From CAVZCK01 sp963773735 (GTDB lineage Bacteria > Pseudomonadota > Alphaproteobacteria > Rhizobiales > Rhodomicrobiaceae), in assembly GCA_963773735.1 (NCBI GenBank), contig CAVZCK010000034.1, forward strand, positions 168,833 to 232,832: a stretch of DNA of 64,000 nucleotides, given 5' to 3'. Of this stretch, positions 1 through 9,136 are shown one piece after another; position 1 is the first letter of the stretch, and each line of letters starts with the position of its first letter. Made by a program: the position numbers and the translations under genes. The notes beneath the pieces are model-generated. The model was not told the DNA's origin and did not search any database. It saw only the letters and a program-made list of their open reading frames with translations.

Positions 1-73
1 AAATCATCTGTCCGCCGAACCGCTTCGAGAGATCGCGGACGCTGATAACGATGTCGCCGTGACCGTTCTTCAT
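1..73 (-). CDS. ABC transporter ATP-binding protein, MlaF-like (N-terminus only)
   Basis: Only the first ~24 codons are in the window; the gene runs off the left edge. The visible N-terminus starts MKNGHGDIVISVRDLSKRF, the usual opening beta-strand of an ABC ATPase ahead of the Walker A region, which lies outside. It starts 2 bases after the stop of the MlaE-like permease on the same strand, the normal permease-then-ATPase order of Mla-type phospholipid transport operons. The Mla role is inferred from this neighbour; the fragment itself only shows an ABC ATPase start. Confidence 0.75.
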   Translation of the reverse strand, partial: MKNGHGDIVISVRDLSKRFGGQMI

Positions 74-75
74 GC

Positions 76-1254
76 TCAGTAGCCGCTCGCCGACAGATAC
101 ATGGCAAAAAGCGCGTCGAAAATGATGACGAGAAAGATCGCTTTCACGACCGAACTCGTGACCCGCCGGCCGAGCGATTCGGCGCTCCCTTCGACGCGCA
201 GGCCTTCCAGGCAGCCGACGAGACTGATGATCAGCGCGGCGAACGGCGCCTTGACGATGCCGACGAGAAAATGGCGCAGATTGATGGCGTCGTGCAGCCG
301 CTCGACGTAAATGTGAACCGACGTATCGAGATAGATCAGCGACATCAGCGCGCCGCCGGCAAAGCACATCACATCGCCGATGAAGACCAGGATCGGCAGC
401 GCAACGATCAGCGCCGCCGCGCGCGGAAGCACGAGCGTTTCGATTGGGTCGATGCCGAGCGTGCGCATGGCGTCGATTTCCTCGCGCATCTTCATCGAGC
501 CGATTTCGGCGGTGAAGGCCGAGGCGGAGCGCCCGGCGACCATGATCGCAGTGAGAAGCACGCCGACCTCGCGCAAGGCGAGCACGCCCAGCATGTCGAT
601 GGCGAACGGCTCGGCGCCAAAAGCCCGGAGCTGGATCACGCCCTGCTGCACGACGACGCCGCCGATCAAGAAGCAGATCAGCGCGGTAATCGGCACGGCG
701 CGAAGCCCCGCATGGTCGATATGGTGAATGAAGGCGGTCCAGCGGAAGCGCCAGGGACGGACGAAAGTCCGCGCGGCACAGGCCGTCGCCTGTCCGAGAA
801 AGGCCGTCAGTTGCAGGGCGTCATTCGTCGCCACGAAAACCGCCTCGACGGCATCTCCGACAATCGGGGCGATCGGCCTGCGCTGGACGATGTCCGGCCT
901 TTGCGCCGTAACGTTTTCATCGACAACGCCGAGGAGGATGCGCTGCTTTTCGCTGGCGCCCGAAAAACGCGAAGGCAAGCCGGCGGCCTCCAGCTCCTTG
1001 CGCATGTGATGGAGCAGCCAGGCGCCGGCGGTATCCAGTTCCTCGACCGCCGATAATGCGATCTCGGCATCGGCGACCTCGCTTTTGCGCGCCGGCATAT
1101 TCAACGCTTTGATCTCGGCGTCGAGTGCGGTGAAATCCTGAACGGACCAGCGCCCCACGGGCGTAAGACGCAGCGTGCTGCCGCGAACTTCAGCGCGAAG
1201 CCGGGGCGCGGGCCTGCCCGCATTTGAGCGCGATTTTTCGGCGAGATCGAGCAT
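76..1254 (-). CDS. mlaE: MlaE-type lipid ABC transporter permease with N-terminal STAS domain
   Basis: Inner-membrane permease of the Mla/Ttg2 family that moves phospholipids between membranes. Residues ~10-110 form a STAS-like domain, followed by ~260 residues with the MlaE signature: a glycine-rich helix, then the conserved LREVGVLLTAIMVAGRSASA and the MREEIDAMRTLGIDP segment, and about five membrane helices. The STAS-MlaE fusion is common in alphaproteobacteria. I start at the ATG at 1254 (MLDLAEKSRS). A longer frame to 1377 exists, but its extra ~40 residues are encoded partly by a repeat element and have no family counterpart. The ATPase partner follows directly. Confidence 0.88.
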   Translation of the reverse strand: MLDLAEKSRSNAGRPAPRLRAEVRGSTLRLTPVGRWSVQDFTALDAEIKALNMPARKSEVADAEIALSAVEELDTAGAWLLHHMRKELEAAGLPSRFSGASEKQRILLGVVDENVTAQRPDIVQRRPIAPIVGDAVEAVFVATNDALQLTAFLGQATACAARTFVRPWRFRWTAFIHHIDHAGLRAVPITALICFLIGGVVVQQGVIQLRAFGAEPFAIDMLGVLALREVGVLLTAIMVAGRSASAFTAEIGSMKMREEIDAMRTLGIDPIETLVLPRAAALIVALPILVFIGDVMCFAGGALMSLIYLDTSVHIYVERLHDAINLRHFLVGIVKAPFAALIISLVGCLEGLRVEGSAESLGRRVTSSVVKAIFLVIIFDALFAMYLSASGY

Positions 1255-1325
1255 GGACCGACCAATTAATGGTAGAATGGCAGAGTGACTAAGGGCGAGA
1301 CCTTGCCAAGAAAACGGGGGCGGGT

Positions 1326-1493
1326 CTAGTGGTCCGATTCCGGCATTTGCATGCGCTTGCAGCGCGATCGAGAGCAAATTCCGGAATCAAAAGGACCACT
1401 CGCAATGTTATGAGTTTAGTGGAGCTTTTGAATTTGACATTTGAGCGCGAGTTCGCGACAGGCGGGACTCAAATGTCAAATTCGCTCCAATAG
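1326..1493 (-). repeat. Bipartite palindromic repeat, copy 1 (reverse orientation)
   Basis: A ~168-bp unit made of two imperfect palindromes side by side. One is bounded by ctagtggtcc / ggaccact and holds two attccggcatttgc-like arms; the other is bounded by tagtggagc / gctccaata and holds inverted aatttgacatttgag arms. The same unit occurs at 34732, 55734 and 56188 in the opposite orientation. It has no coding capacity of its own but creates false N-termini for flanking frames. It resembles a REP/BIME- or MITE-like mobile hairpin. Confidence 0.9.
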
Positions 1494-1526
1494 GCCCTCG
1501 GCATAGGAAAACGGGAGGCGCTGTTC

Positions 1527-2501
1527 ATGTTCGGGCCGCTGATGATCTCGGCTCGGGTCGAAAGCTGGCCGATCGCGGGGGGCTTTACGATCTCCCGCGG
1601 CGCGAAACGCGCGGCGGTCGTGGTCGTAGCCGAGCTCACGGACGGTCAGGTGACCGGGCGCGGCGAATGCGTGCCCTATGCGCGCTACGGCGAGAGCGCG
1701 GAACGGACTTTGGCCGAAATCCGCGGAGCGCGCGCCGCGGATCGCGCCTCGCTCCGGGCCGAATTGCCGGCGGGCGCCGCGCGGAATGCACTCGACTGCG
1801 CGCTGTGGGATTATGAGGCGAAGGCAACCGACATTCGTGCCACTGCACGCGCCGGCTTTCACGATATGAAGCCGTTGCTGACGGCCTACACGATCAGCCT
1901 CGCCTCGCCGGAGGAGATGGGCGCAAAGGCGCTTGCCGCGCGGAGCTATCCGCTGCTGAAGCTGAAGCTTGGCGGCAACGGCGATGCGGAACGGCTTCGT
2001 GCGGTCGGCGCCGCCCGGCCGGATGCGCGGCTGATCGTCGACGCGAACGAAGCCTGGCGTCCGGATCAGACCGCCGGTTTGCTCGCCGCTTGTGCCGAAA
2101 TCGGGGTCGAACTCGTCGAACAGCCTCTGCCAGTGGGGCAGGATGCAATTCTCGGCGATCTCGCCCGGCCGGTGCCCGTCTGCGCCGACGAGTCGGCCCA
2201 TACGAGCGATAGCCTCGCCGACCTCGCTGGGCGCTACGATGCCGTCAACATCAAGCTGGACAAGACCGGCGGGCTGACCGAGGCGCTCGTCATGGCCGAA
2301 AAGGCAAGAGCGCTGGGGATGAAAATCATGGTTGGCTGCATGGTCGCCACCTCGCTGGCTATGGCCCCGGCGACGATACTCGGCCAGGGCGCGGACTGGG
2401 TCGACCTTGACGGCCCGCTCCTGCTGGAGAAAGACCGAACGCCCGGCCTCCAGTTCCACGGCCCGTTCATCCTGCCGCCGTCCCCGTCGCTTTGGGGCTG
2501 A
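1527..2501 (+). CDS. L-Ala-D/L-Glu epimerase-like (enolase superfamily, MLE subgroup)
   Basis: Probable dipeptide epimerase that recycles murein peptides by interconverting L-Ala-D-Glu and L-Ala-L-Glu. The 324-residue length fits. Visible active-site elements: the KLKLGG motif carrying one catalytic lysine, metal ligands in VDANEAW, VEQPLP and CADES, and the second lysine in NIKLDKTGG, followed by VGCMVATS. The start ATG has a GGGAGG ribosome site 8-13 bases upstream (1513-1518). It ends 35 bases inside the convergent MFS gene. Repeat copy 1 lies directly upstream, so its promoter may be partly repeat-derived. Substrate is inferred from family resemblance. Confidence 0.88.
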   Translation: MFGPLMISARVESWPIAGGFTISRGAKRAAVVVVAELTDGQVTGRGECVPYARYGESAERTLAEIRGARAADRASLRAELPAGAARNALDCALWDYEAKATDIRATARAGFHDMKPLLTAYTISLASPEEMGAKALAARSYPLLKLKLGGNGDAERLRAVGAARPDARLIVDANEAWRPDQTAGLLAACAEIGVELVEQPLPVGQDAILGDLARPVPVCADESAHTSDSLADLAGRYDAVNIKLDKTGGLTEALVMAEKARALGMKIMVGCMVATSLAMAPATILGQGADWVDLDGPLLLEKDRTPGLQFHGPFILPPSPSLWG

Positions 2502-3714
2502 CGATCGCTCCGCCCTGCCAGCGGCGCATGAGGATAAGGCTGAGCATCAGCCCGAGGAAGCCGAGACCGGCCATGGCGAGATAGGCGCTGCCGCCGAAAT
2601 TTCGGTATAGCGCGCCCGCTCCGAGCGAAACAAGCCCCATGAAGATCCCCATCGTCACCGAGGCGTAAAGCCCCTGTGCGGAAGCCGATAGGCGCTGCGG
2701 GATCGCGCGGTTGAGGAACTGCATTGCGCCGAGATGGGCGGCCCCGAAGGTCAGCCCATGCAGCGTCTGCGTCAGGAACAGGATCGCCAGCGGCGGATCG
2801 TAAGCGGTGATCGTCCAGCGGATCACAGCCGCCGCGGCTGCGACGGCAAGCAGTTGGACCGGGCCGAGCCGGCGGCTGATACGTGCCCCATAGGCAAAGA
2901 GCACGATTTCGGCGACGACGCCGATCCCCCAAAGCGCGCCGATCACGGTCGGCGGAATGCCTGCCGAGGTCCAATGCAACGTCCCGAAGATGTAATAGAC
3001 GGCATGCGCCGATTGAGTTGCGCCGGTCGCCGCCAGGAAGAGCCAGAGATCGGGAACGCGGATGAGCTGCAATATATCTGACGGGCGGAGCTTCTGGATG
3101 GGCAGCGTTTCGAGTTCGCCGGTGACGCGGGCGAGCTGTTTTTCGTTCGGCAGCCAGTAAACCGCCGCCAGAACGCAGACGGCGGCACTGATGAACAGCC
3201 AGAGAGCGCCTGGAGGCCCCCAGATCTCGACGGCTGCGCCGCCGGCAGACGTCATGGCGATATAGCTGAAGGACCCCCAAAGGCGCATCCGCCCGTAAGC
3301 CGCCAGTCCGGCGCCCGCTCCCGCGAGGGCGAGGGAGTCCGTGATCGGAATGACCGACATCCAGAACAGCGTGAAGACCAGGACAACCGAGAAAATCCCG
3401 GCAAAGCCATGCATCGCCGGCAGAAGCGCGACGGACAGGAGCGATCCCCAGGCAAGCCATTTGAGCATTGCCACGGGTCTGCCGGAGCGGTCCGCCGCGA
3501 AGGTCATCGCCGGGGTGAAAATCGCCCGGACAAGCACCGGCACGGCGTAGATCAGCGAAATCTGGCCATCCGTCAGCTCCCGTGACCGCAGCCAGACCGG
3601 CAGAAACGGCATGTAGCAGCCGACGATGAAGAATATCGCCACGTAAAAGACCGAGAGGCGCAGGCCGAAGCCGGCGTCCGGCAACCGTCTATCGGGTCCG
3701 TTTATTCGAAGCAC
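2467..3714 (-). CDS. MFS transporter, HcaT/LacY-like MFS_1 family
   Basis: A 415-residue inner-membrane protein with about twelve hydrophobic helices. It carries the PFLPVWLRSRELTDGQISL loop and the ADRSGRP loop between helices 2 and 3 that mark the HcaT/MFS_1-like permeases (3-phenylpropionate, nucleoside and sugar transporters). The substrate cannot be read from sequence. It is convergent with the dipeptide epimerase and overlaps it by 35 bases at the 3' ends, so the two messages are antisense there. Confidence 0.82.
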   Translation of the reverse strand: MLRINGPDRRLPDAGFGLRLSVFYVAIFFIVGCYMPFLPVWLRSRELTDGQISLIYAVPVLVRAIFTPAMTFAADRSGRPVAMLKWLAWGSLLSVALLPAMHGFAGIFSVVLVFTLFWMSVIPITDSLALAGAGAGLAAYGRMRLWGSFSYIAMTSAGGAAVEIWGPPGALWLFISAAVCVLAAVYWLPNEKQLARVTGELETLPIQKLRPSDILQLIRVPDLWLFLAATGATQSAHAVYYIFGTLHWTSAGIPPTVIGALWGIGVVAEIVLFAYGARISRRLGPVQLLAVAAAAAVIRWTITAYDPPLAILFLTQTLHGLTFGAAHLGAMQFLNRAIPQRLSASAQGLYASVTMGIFMGLVSLGAGALYRNFGGSAYLAMAGLGFLGLMLSLILMRRWQGGAIVSPKATGTAAG

Positions 3715-3805
3715 GGGCTGCTAAACCAAACGCTAAGAGATTCGATGCATAGTTGGCGCCTTGAGAAAGCCCGGAACCGGCGACCGACTTCGAGCCTGGA
3801 CACAC

Positions 3806-4537
3806 ATGCCCCCATCCATGTCATCCATTACCTCGTTTACCGCGGATTACGAGGCCATCGAGCGCGCGATCCGGGAGACGAGCCGCGGCCGCTGGTTTCT
3901 CTCCAGCTATTTGGAGCGGAACCGTTCCGCCGAAACGAAGATGCTTCTCGGTGCAATCGCCAAGCTCGAATCCGCGATACGCGACAATGGCCAAGCCGTC
4001 GAGAGCGTGAGGGCGTTCGATACACTGATGTCGCTGCGCGAAGCAATCAGTCAGACGCGCGAGGACATGGCCTATCTGCCGAGCGCCCGTGGCGATACCG
4101 CCCAGCTTCCGCTGAAGCGCTTCGATTTTGAACATATTCCTGCCGCGCTCGCCGATGAGACCAAAGCGATTCGCGACGCCGCCGCAAGCATTCAGAGCGC
4201 GGCCTATGCGCTACAGGCGGCGGGTGTTTTCCAGGGCGTGGCAAGCCAGATCATCGGCCGGGCTGAGATCGTCGAACGCTCCTGCGCCGGGCAGGAAGCC
4301 GTGCTGAACCGCGCCAAGCGCATGGCCTCGCTTCTGAGCGAGATCGAATCCGAGTTGATGAGCGTCTTCGACGATGATCAAAGCCATGCGCCCTATGGAG
4401 ACGATCACCAGGCCGAGATCAGCGACATCCTGAGCCGGCGCCGCCGCCATATTCCGGAGGAGCTTGTCGAGGAAATATCGGCAGCACTCGGCGAAAGCCC
4501 TCGCGAAGGCGCGTTCGACGGCCCGCCCAAGATGTGA
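3806..4537 (+). CDS. Conserved hypothetical protein, helical, Rhizobiales-type
   Basis: I do not recognise a functional domain. The protein is ~243 residues, strongly helical and charged, without signal peptide or membrane segment, so probably cytoplasmic. The N-terminal half has a conserved-looking ERAIRETSRGRWFLSSYLER segment. I recall similar proteins, annotated as hypothetical, near chemotaxis-like or regulatory genes in rhizobia, but this is weak. Start: ATG at 3806; another in-frame ATG lies at 3818. It is convergent with the threonine dehydratase gene, leaving only 12 bases between stop codons. Confidence 0.7.
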   Translation: MPPSMSSITSFTADYEAIERAIRETSRGRWFLSSYLERNRSAETKMLLGAIAKLESAIRDNGQAVESVRAFDTLMSLREAISQTREDMAYLPSARGDTAQLPLKRFDFEHIPAALADETKAIRDAAASIQSAAYALQAAGVFQGVASQIIGRAEIVERSCAGQEAVLNRAKRMASLLSEIESELMSVFDDDQSHAPYGDDHQAEISDILSRRRRHIPEELVEEISAALGESPREGAFDGPPKM

Positions 4538-4549
4538 CGCATATCCGGG

Positions 4550-5536
4550 CTATTTGCCGAGGACATCGATCAGCAGGCCCGGATCGATATTGCCCCCCGA
4601 AAGCACGATGGCAACCGGTTGGCCTGACGGCTTGTAACGGCCGCTGAGCAGCGCCGCCAGCGCAATCGCCCCGCCGGGTTCGACGACGAGCTTCAGCTCA
4701 TTGAAGGCAAAGGCAACCGCCGCGCGCGTATCCTCATCGGGAACGGCGATGCCGCCGGCAAGCCTCTCGCGGCCGATCGCGAAGGTCAGCTCGCCCGGAT
4801 GCTGCATGAGCAGTGCGTCGCAAATCGAGCGCGCGCTGGGGTCGTTCCGCGCAGGCTCGCCGCTCTTCAGGGACCGGGCGAAATCGTCGAATCCGGCCGG
4901 CTCGACCGTGTAGACGCCGCACTCGGGCAGGGCGTCCTTCACCGCCAGCGAAATTCCCGAGGCGAGGCCGCCGCCGCTGCAAGGTACAAGAACGGCCTCC
5001 AGGTCGGCGCCGGCGGCCTCGGCTTGTTCGATGATTTCAAGGCCGACGGTTCCCTGTCCGGCGATGACATCGGGATTGTCGAAAGGTGCGACGAACTCCG
5101 CGCGACGCTTCTCCGCGATGGCTGCGGCGATCGCCTCGCGATCCTCGGTGTAGCGGTCATAATGGACGACCTCGGCGCCGGAGCGCCGCGTGCGCTCGAC
5201 CTTGATTGCCGGAGCATCGGCCGGCATGACGATGACGGCGGGAATGCCGCACAGCCGCGCCGCTTCGGCGACGCCCTGGGCATGATTGCCGGACGAGCAG
5301 GCCACGACCCCGCCCGGAAAGGCGGCGCGGTCGATTCGCGAGATGCAATTATAGGCGCCCCGGAATTTGAAGCTTCCGGTGCGCTGCAGAACCTCCGCTT
5401 TGAGCAGCACCCGTGTCCCGAGCTTCTCGTTAAGGAAGGCGGACTCCAGAAGCGGCGTGCGGGCGGCGTAAGGCGCGATGCGCCGGGCGGCATCGCGCAC
5501 GTCATTGATGGCCGGAAGGCGGAATTGAAGCGTCAT
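4550..5536 (-). CDS. Threonine/serine dehydratase-like PLP enzyme (fold type II)
   Basis: A 328-residue PLP-dependent beta-eliminating lyase. The lysine that binds PLP is in GSFKFRGAYN (Lys57); the SSGNHAQG motif and the glycine-rich phosphate loop CSGGGLASG follow, and the SGGNID tail is typical. There is no C-terminal ACT domain, so this resembles the short catabolic threonine/serine dehydratases or racemases rather than long biosynthetic IlvA. The start overlaps the upstream glycosyltransferase stop in an ATGA arrangement, indicating translational coupling. The open frame continues to 6277 in the same phase, but that extension lies inside the glycosyltransferase gene and is not coding. Confidence 0.88.
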   Translation of the reverse strand: MTLQFRLPAINDVRDAARRIAPYAARTPLLESAFLNEKLGTRVLLKAEVLQRTGSFKFRGAYNCISRIDRAAFPGGVVACSSGNHAQGVAEAARLCGIPAVIVMPADAPAIKVERTRRSGAEVVHYDRYTEDREAIAAAIAEKRRAEFVAPFDNPDVIAGQGTVGLEIIEQAEAAGADLEAVLVPCSGGGLASGISLAVKDALPECGVYTVEPAGFDDFARSLKSGEPARNDPSARSICDALLMQHPGELTFAIGRERLAGGIAVPDEDTRAAVAFAFNELKLVVEPGGAIALAALLSGRYKPSGQPVAIVLSGGNIDPGLLIDVLGK

Positions 5537-6549
5537 TGTTTCCCCAGAGAACCACGGCAAGCGGACGTGACGTTGTCGATGAACTGGCGGGCACAGGCAT
5601 CCCAGCTGAAGCCGAGAGCATAATCCCGGCAGGCGCCGCGGTCTATCGTCAGGGCTTTCAGGGCGGCGTCCTTCAGGTCCTCGCTCAAATAGCCCACCAG
5701 GCCGTTGAGAACCACGTCCTTCGGTCCTGTCACCGGGTAGGCGGCAATGGGAACGCCGGACGCAAGCGCTTCCAAAAGGACTACGCCGTAAGTGTCTGTC
5801 CGGCTTGGGAAAACGAAGCAATCCGCCGACGCAAAGGCTTCGGCAAGGGGCTCGCCGAACAGCGGCCCGGTAAAAATGGCATCGCCATAGGCGGCCTTGA
5901 GCGCCTTGAGCTGGGGGCCGCTCCCGACAATGACCTTTTTCCCCGGCAGATCGAGATCGAGGAACGCTTTGAGGTTTTTTTCGACCGCGACCCGGCCGAC
6001 GTTGAGGAAGACGGGCCCCTCGCCGAACAGGCGAATGTTGCGGGGACGGAACAACGCGGTGTCGACGCCCCGGCTCCAAGGCAGAAGACGCTTGAAGCCT
6101 TTGCCCGCCAATTCCTCCATGAGCGATGGCGTTGCCACCATCGTCGCGCACGAAGCGCCATGAAACCAGCGTTCGAGCGAATAGCCGAAGGATTGCGGCA
6201 CCGGCAGGCGAGCGGCCAAATATTCCGGAAAGCGCGTGTGATAGCTCGTGGTGAACGGCCAGCCCGCTCTTACGCAAGAGGCCCGCGTCGCAAAGCCGAT
6301 CGGGCCTTCCGTCGCGATATGGATATAATCCGGCTCTATCGCCTCGACCCGGCGTCTCACCTGGCGCGGTGTAACGAAAGCGAGGCGGATCTCCGAGTAG
6401 GTCGGCATGGGAACAGTTCGGAAGTCGTCCGGCGTGATGAACACAGTCTCATGGCCGAGCCGAGAAAGGTGCCCAGCAAGCTGCGCATAGGTGTACACGA
6501 CGCCGTTGATCTGAGGGTGCCAGGCGTCCGTCGCGATCAGACAGCGCAT
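5533..6549 (-). CDS. Glycosyltransferase family 4 (group 1)
   Basis: A 338-residue GT-B glycosyltransferase. The N-terminal domain begins MRCLIATDAWHPQINGVVYT, typical of the SqdX/MgtA/PimB-like group; the C-terminal nucleotide-sugar part has FLNVGRVAVEKNL and the E-x7-E-like motif in SRTDTYGVVLLEALASGVP. The acceptor is unknown; diacylglycerol or phospholipid glycosylation is a reasonable guess. It lies between a metallophosphoesterase and a threonine dehydratase-like gene, with ATGA overlaps on both sides, so the three are one operon. The metallophosphoesterase-glycosyltransferase pair recurs in rhizobia. Confidence 0.88.
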   Translation of the reverse strand: MRCLIATDAWHPQINGVVYTYAQLAGHLSRLGHETVFITPDDFRTVPMPTYSEIRLAFVTPRQVRRRVEAIEPDYIHIATEGPIGFATRASCVRAGWPFTTSYHTRFPEYLAARLPVPQSFGYSLERWFHGASCATMVATPSLMEELAGKGFKRLLPWSRGVDTALFRPRNIRLFGEGPVFLNVGRVAVEKNLKAFLDLDLPGKKVIVGSGPQLKALKAAYGDAIFTGPLFGEPLAEAFASADCFVFPSRTDTYGVVLLEALASGVPIAAYPVTGPKDVVLNGLVGYLSEDLKDAALKALTIDRGACRDYALGFSWDACARQFIDNVTSACRGSLGKQ

Positions 6550-7379
6550 CAGGCCGCAGCCGCCTGGTTCAGCGCGGCGGCCTCGGCCATCTCGGCGTCG
6601 CGGATATTGAGCCAGCGGATGATCTCGAACTTGCCGTCATGGGTCTCGCCGACCGCCGTGCCGCTTTCGACCCAGTCTCCGCAATTGATGTAGGTGATGT
6701 CGGAAATATCCCGCATCGCGGCAAAATGGATGTGACCGCAGATCACGCCGCTTGCGCCGTGCCGCCTGGCCTCGCCGGCGAGCGCGGCTTCAAAGTCGCC
6801 GATATAGTTAACGGCCTTCTTGACCTTCTGCTTGAGAAAAGCCGAAAGCGACCAGTAGGAAAATCCCAATTGGCGCCGGACGTTGTTGAAGGCTGTATTG
6901 AGGTTGAGCGCAAGCACATAGGCCCAATCGCCGAGAAATGCGAGCCATTTCACATATTGGATGACGACATCGAACTCGTCGCCATGCATGATCAGAAAAC
7001 GCCGGCCGTCGGCAGTGATGTGGATGTCGTTCAGCTTGAATTCGATGCCGCCGAAATGCTGCCCGCAATAGGCGCGCAGAGCCTCGTCGTGATTACCAGG
7101 GATGTAGACGAAACGTGCTCCCTTGCGCACCTTGCGCAAGAGTTTTTGCACGACATCATTGTGGGTTTGCGGCCAATGCGGACTGCGCCGGATTCGCCAG
7201 AAATCGACAATATCCCCGACGAGGTAGTAAGTATCCGCTTCGTATCTTTTGAGAAACTCTAGAAGATCGTCGGCCTGGCACGCTTTGGTTCCCAAATGCA
7301 CATCGGAGATGAAAAGCGTGCGGTAGTGTTTGTTCAAGTCGCCCTGCTCGCTGGGTTGCAGCACAATCCTATCCCGCAC
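6549..7379 (-). CDS. LpxH-like calcineurin-family metallophosphoesterase
   Basis: A 276-residue phosphoesterase with the full metal-binding set in order: the D-x-H motif in ISDVHLG, GDIVDFW, PGNHDE, MHGDEFD and GHIH. This is the UDP-2,3-diacylglucosamine hydrolase-like group, but longer than E. coli LpxH; many alphaproteobacteria use the unrelated LpxI for that step. A role in hydrolysing a lipid-linked or sugar phosphate is inferred. It is first in a coupled operon with the GT4 and the dehydratase-like gene; the stop codon shares ATGA with the GT4 start. Confidence 0.87.
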   Translation of the reverse strand: MRDRIVLQPSEQGDLNKHYRTLFISDVHLGTKACQADDLLEFLKRYEADTYYLVGDIVDFWRIRRSPHWPQTHNDVVQKLLRKVRKGARFVYIPGNHDEALRAYCGQHFGGIEFKLNDIHITADGRRFLIMHGDEFDVVIQYVKWLAFLGDWAYVLALNLNTAFNNVRRQLGFSYWSLSAFLKQKVKKAVNYIGDFEAALAGEARRHGASGVICGHIHFAAMRDISDITYINCGDWVESGTAVGETHDGKFEIIRWLNIRDAEMAEAAALNQAAAA

Positions 7380-7674
7380 GCCTGAACGGTGATTAAACAG
7401 TAACGGGGATTTCGTGTTTCAATATTGTGACGGCAACACAAATGAATCGTATTCCGGCTCGCGGAATGCCCCTCATCTTCACTCGCTCATCTTTTAGCTC
7501 CATTGGCGGCGGTGCGCAACGCATCTGTTGCCACCTTGTTCCTATCGGCGGTCGGCGGCATTGGAAAACGCTCAGATCGGGCGTTTAACCATATTATCGG
7601 CTTTGGCGTGTCTTCCCTGCGCCGCGATATCTAATAGGTGGGAGAGGTTCAGCGTCTGAGAGCGGGTGTCAACG

Positions 7675-8100
7675 ATGCGCTTCCTAACCGTTTTTCTTGC
7701 AGCATGTCTATTGTCGATCGGTCTCGCCAAAACGGCGCAGGCTTCCGTGGTGGTTTCCGTAGACAAGTCCGAGCAGCTCATGCGCGTCTATGTGGATGGC
7801 GATCTGGCCTATGTCTGGCCCGTCTCTACAGCCAGGCGGGGCTACAACACGCCTCCGGGATCCTATCGGCCCTACGCGCTTTATCGGTTCCACCGTTCGA
7901 GGATCTATGACAACGCGCCGATGCCCTATTCGATCTTCTTCAACGGTGGCTATGCCATTCACGGCACCTATGCGATTCGCCGGCTTGGCAGTCCTGCCTC
8001 ACATGGCTGCATCCGCCTGCATATCGCGAATGCGCGCGAGCTGTTTGAGATTGTGAGTTCCTACGGAAGAGACGGCACACGGATCGTCATTCGGCCTTAG
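7675..8100 (+). CDS. L,D-transpeptidase (YkuD/ErfK family), secreted
   Basis: A 141-residue periplasmic peptidoglycan cross-linking or lipoprotein-anchoring enzyme. An N-terminal signal peptide (MRFLTVFLAACLLSIGLA, cleavage near TAQA) precedes a single YkuD domain with the catalytic HG...SHGCIRL motif, His in YAIHGTY and Cys at residue 112. There is no extra LysM or peptidoglycan-binding domain. ATG at 7675 is preferred to the GTG at 7666 because it places the signal peptide at the N-terminus. It overlaps the convergent YcjF-like gene by 14 bases. The 295 bases upstream hold no gene. Confidence 0.88.
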   Translation: MRFLTVFLAACLLSIGLAKTAQASVVVSVDKSEQLMRVYVDGDLAYVWPVSTARRGYNTPPGSYRPYALYRFHRSRIYDNAPMPYSIFFNGGYAIHGTYAIRRLGSPASHGCIRLHIANARELFEIVSSYGRDGTRIVIRP

Positions 8101-9136
8101 GGCCCGTCGGTGTGGCACGCGCCGAGGCTCGGCGGATGGTCCTGATTTCGGCGACGAAATCGCGCAGCCGCGGGCGCTCGGCGTCGATATAGGGCAGAGG
8201 CCGGCAGAGATCGATCGCGGCGATACCGATGCGGCCGGTGAAGGCGCCGTTCATCACGCCTTCGCCCAGCCGGGCTGAGAGCCGTGCCGTCAGGCCATGG
8301 CCGATGAGCTGCTGAATGACGTCGTCACCGAGCGCGACGCTTCCGGTCAAGGCCAGATGACCGAGCACGAGCCGCGCCAGCCGCAGCGAGCCGAGAAAGC
8401 CGGGACGGCCGCCATAAAGCGTCGCGAGACGCCGCAGCATCGCCAGATTGGCGATGCCGACGAAGGCGACATCGACGATCGCCGATGGGCTCACCGCCGT
8501 GATCAGCGCCACACGCCGGACCGTCGCAGAGAGGGCGTTTCGCGCTTGCCGGTCGACCGGCACCAGAATTTCCCGCTCGGTCAAAATCAGAAGCTCGCGC
8601 GCGCTCAGCACATCGCGGCGATGATCGGCGAGCCGCCGCGCGCCCCATTTCAGCTCTTCGCGCGCCGAAAACAGCCCCTCGATCTGATGCGAGACGTCAA
8701 TGGCATGTTTTTTGTGGGCGTCGGCGAGCGCGCTTTCGGCCTTCAGCCGAATGGCGGCGACCCGGCCGAGACGGAAAAATCCAAGGATCTCTCTTCCCGC
8801 GATCATGGCCGCGGCAAGCGCTGCCATGAGCGCCAGCGCGAGGGCGATATAGCCGAGCCAGCCGCCGCGTGAAAAAAGATCCGTGACAAAATTCGTGATC
8901 CAGATGCCGATCCCGATCGAAACGAGCCCGCTGATCGCCGAGAGAAAGATTGCGCCCCAGCCGATGCCGCGAATGCGGGCGAGCTTCGTCCTGGCCGAGC
9001 CAGCTGCGGCAATCTCCGGTTGCTCGCCGACGCTGTTTGCGGCCGGCTCATTGACCGGGCTCACCTCGACGGGGCTGAGCCTGGTATCGTCCAGCCGGAA
9101 GATTCTCGGTGTCCTTGCCTGATCCTCGCCGCTCAT
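8087..9136 (-). CDS. YcjF-like membrane protein (TIGR01620/DUF697)
   Basis: A 349-residue inner-membrane protein: a polar N-terminal ~55 residues, two membrane helices (~60-120), a helical cytosolic stretch, then a C-terminal DUF697-like region with small hydrophobic helices. It is the regular partner of YcjX; its ATG overlaps the ycjX stop by 4 bases (ATGA). The pair is induced by envelope or heat stress in enterobacteria; function here is unknown. Confidence 0.83.
   Translation of the reverse strand: MSGEDQARTPRIFRLDDTRLSPVEVSPVNEPAANSVGEQPEIAAAGSARTKLARIRGIGWGAIFLSAISGLVSIGIGIWITNFVTDLFSRGGWLGYIALALALMAALAAAMIAGREILGFFRLGRVAAIRLKAESALADAHKKHAIDVSHQIEGLFSAREELKWGARRLADHRRDVLSARELLILTEREILVPVDRQARNALSATVRRVALITAVSPSAIVDVAFVGIANLAMLRRLATLYGGRPGFLGSLRLARLVLGHLALTGSVALGDDVIQQLIGHGLTARLSARLGEGVMNGAFTGRIGIAAIDLCRPLPYIDAERPRLRDFVAEIRTIRRASARATPTGPKAE

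Noticed and set aside
4550..6277. 575-codon frame suggesting a fusion of the dehydratase with an upstream domain
   Set aside because: The upstream half lies inside the glycosyltransferase gene in another frame; the ATGA overlap and family length place the true start at 5536.
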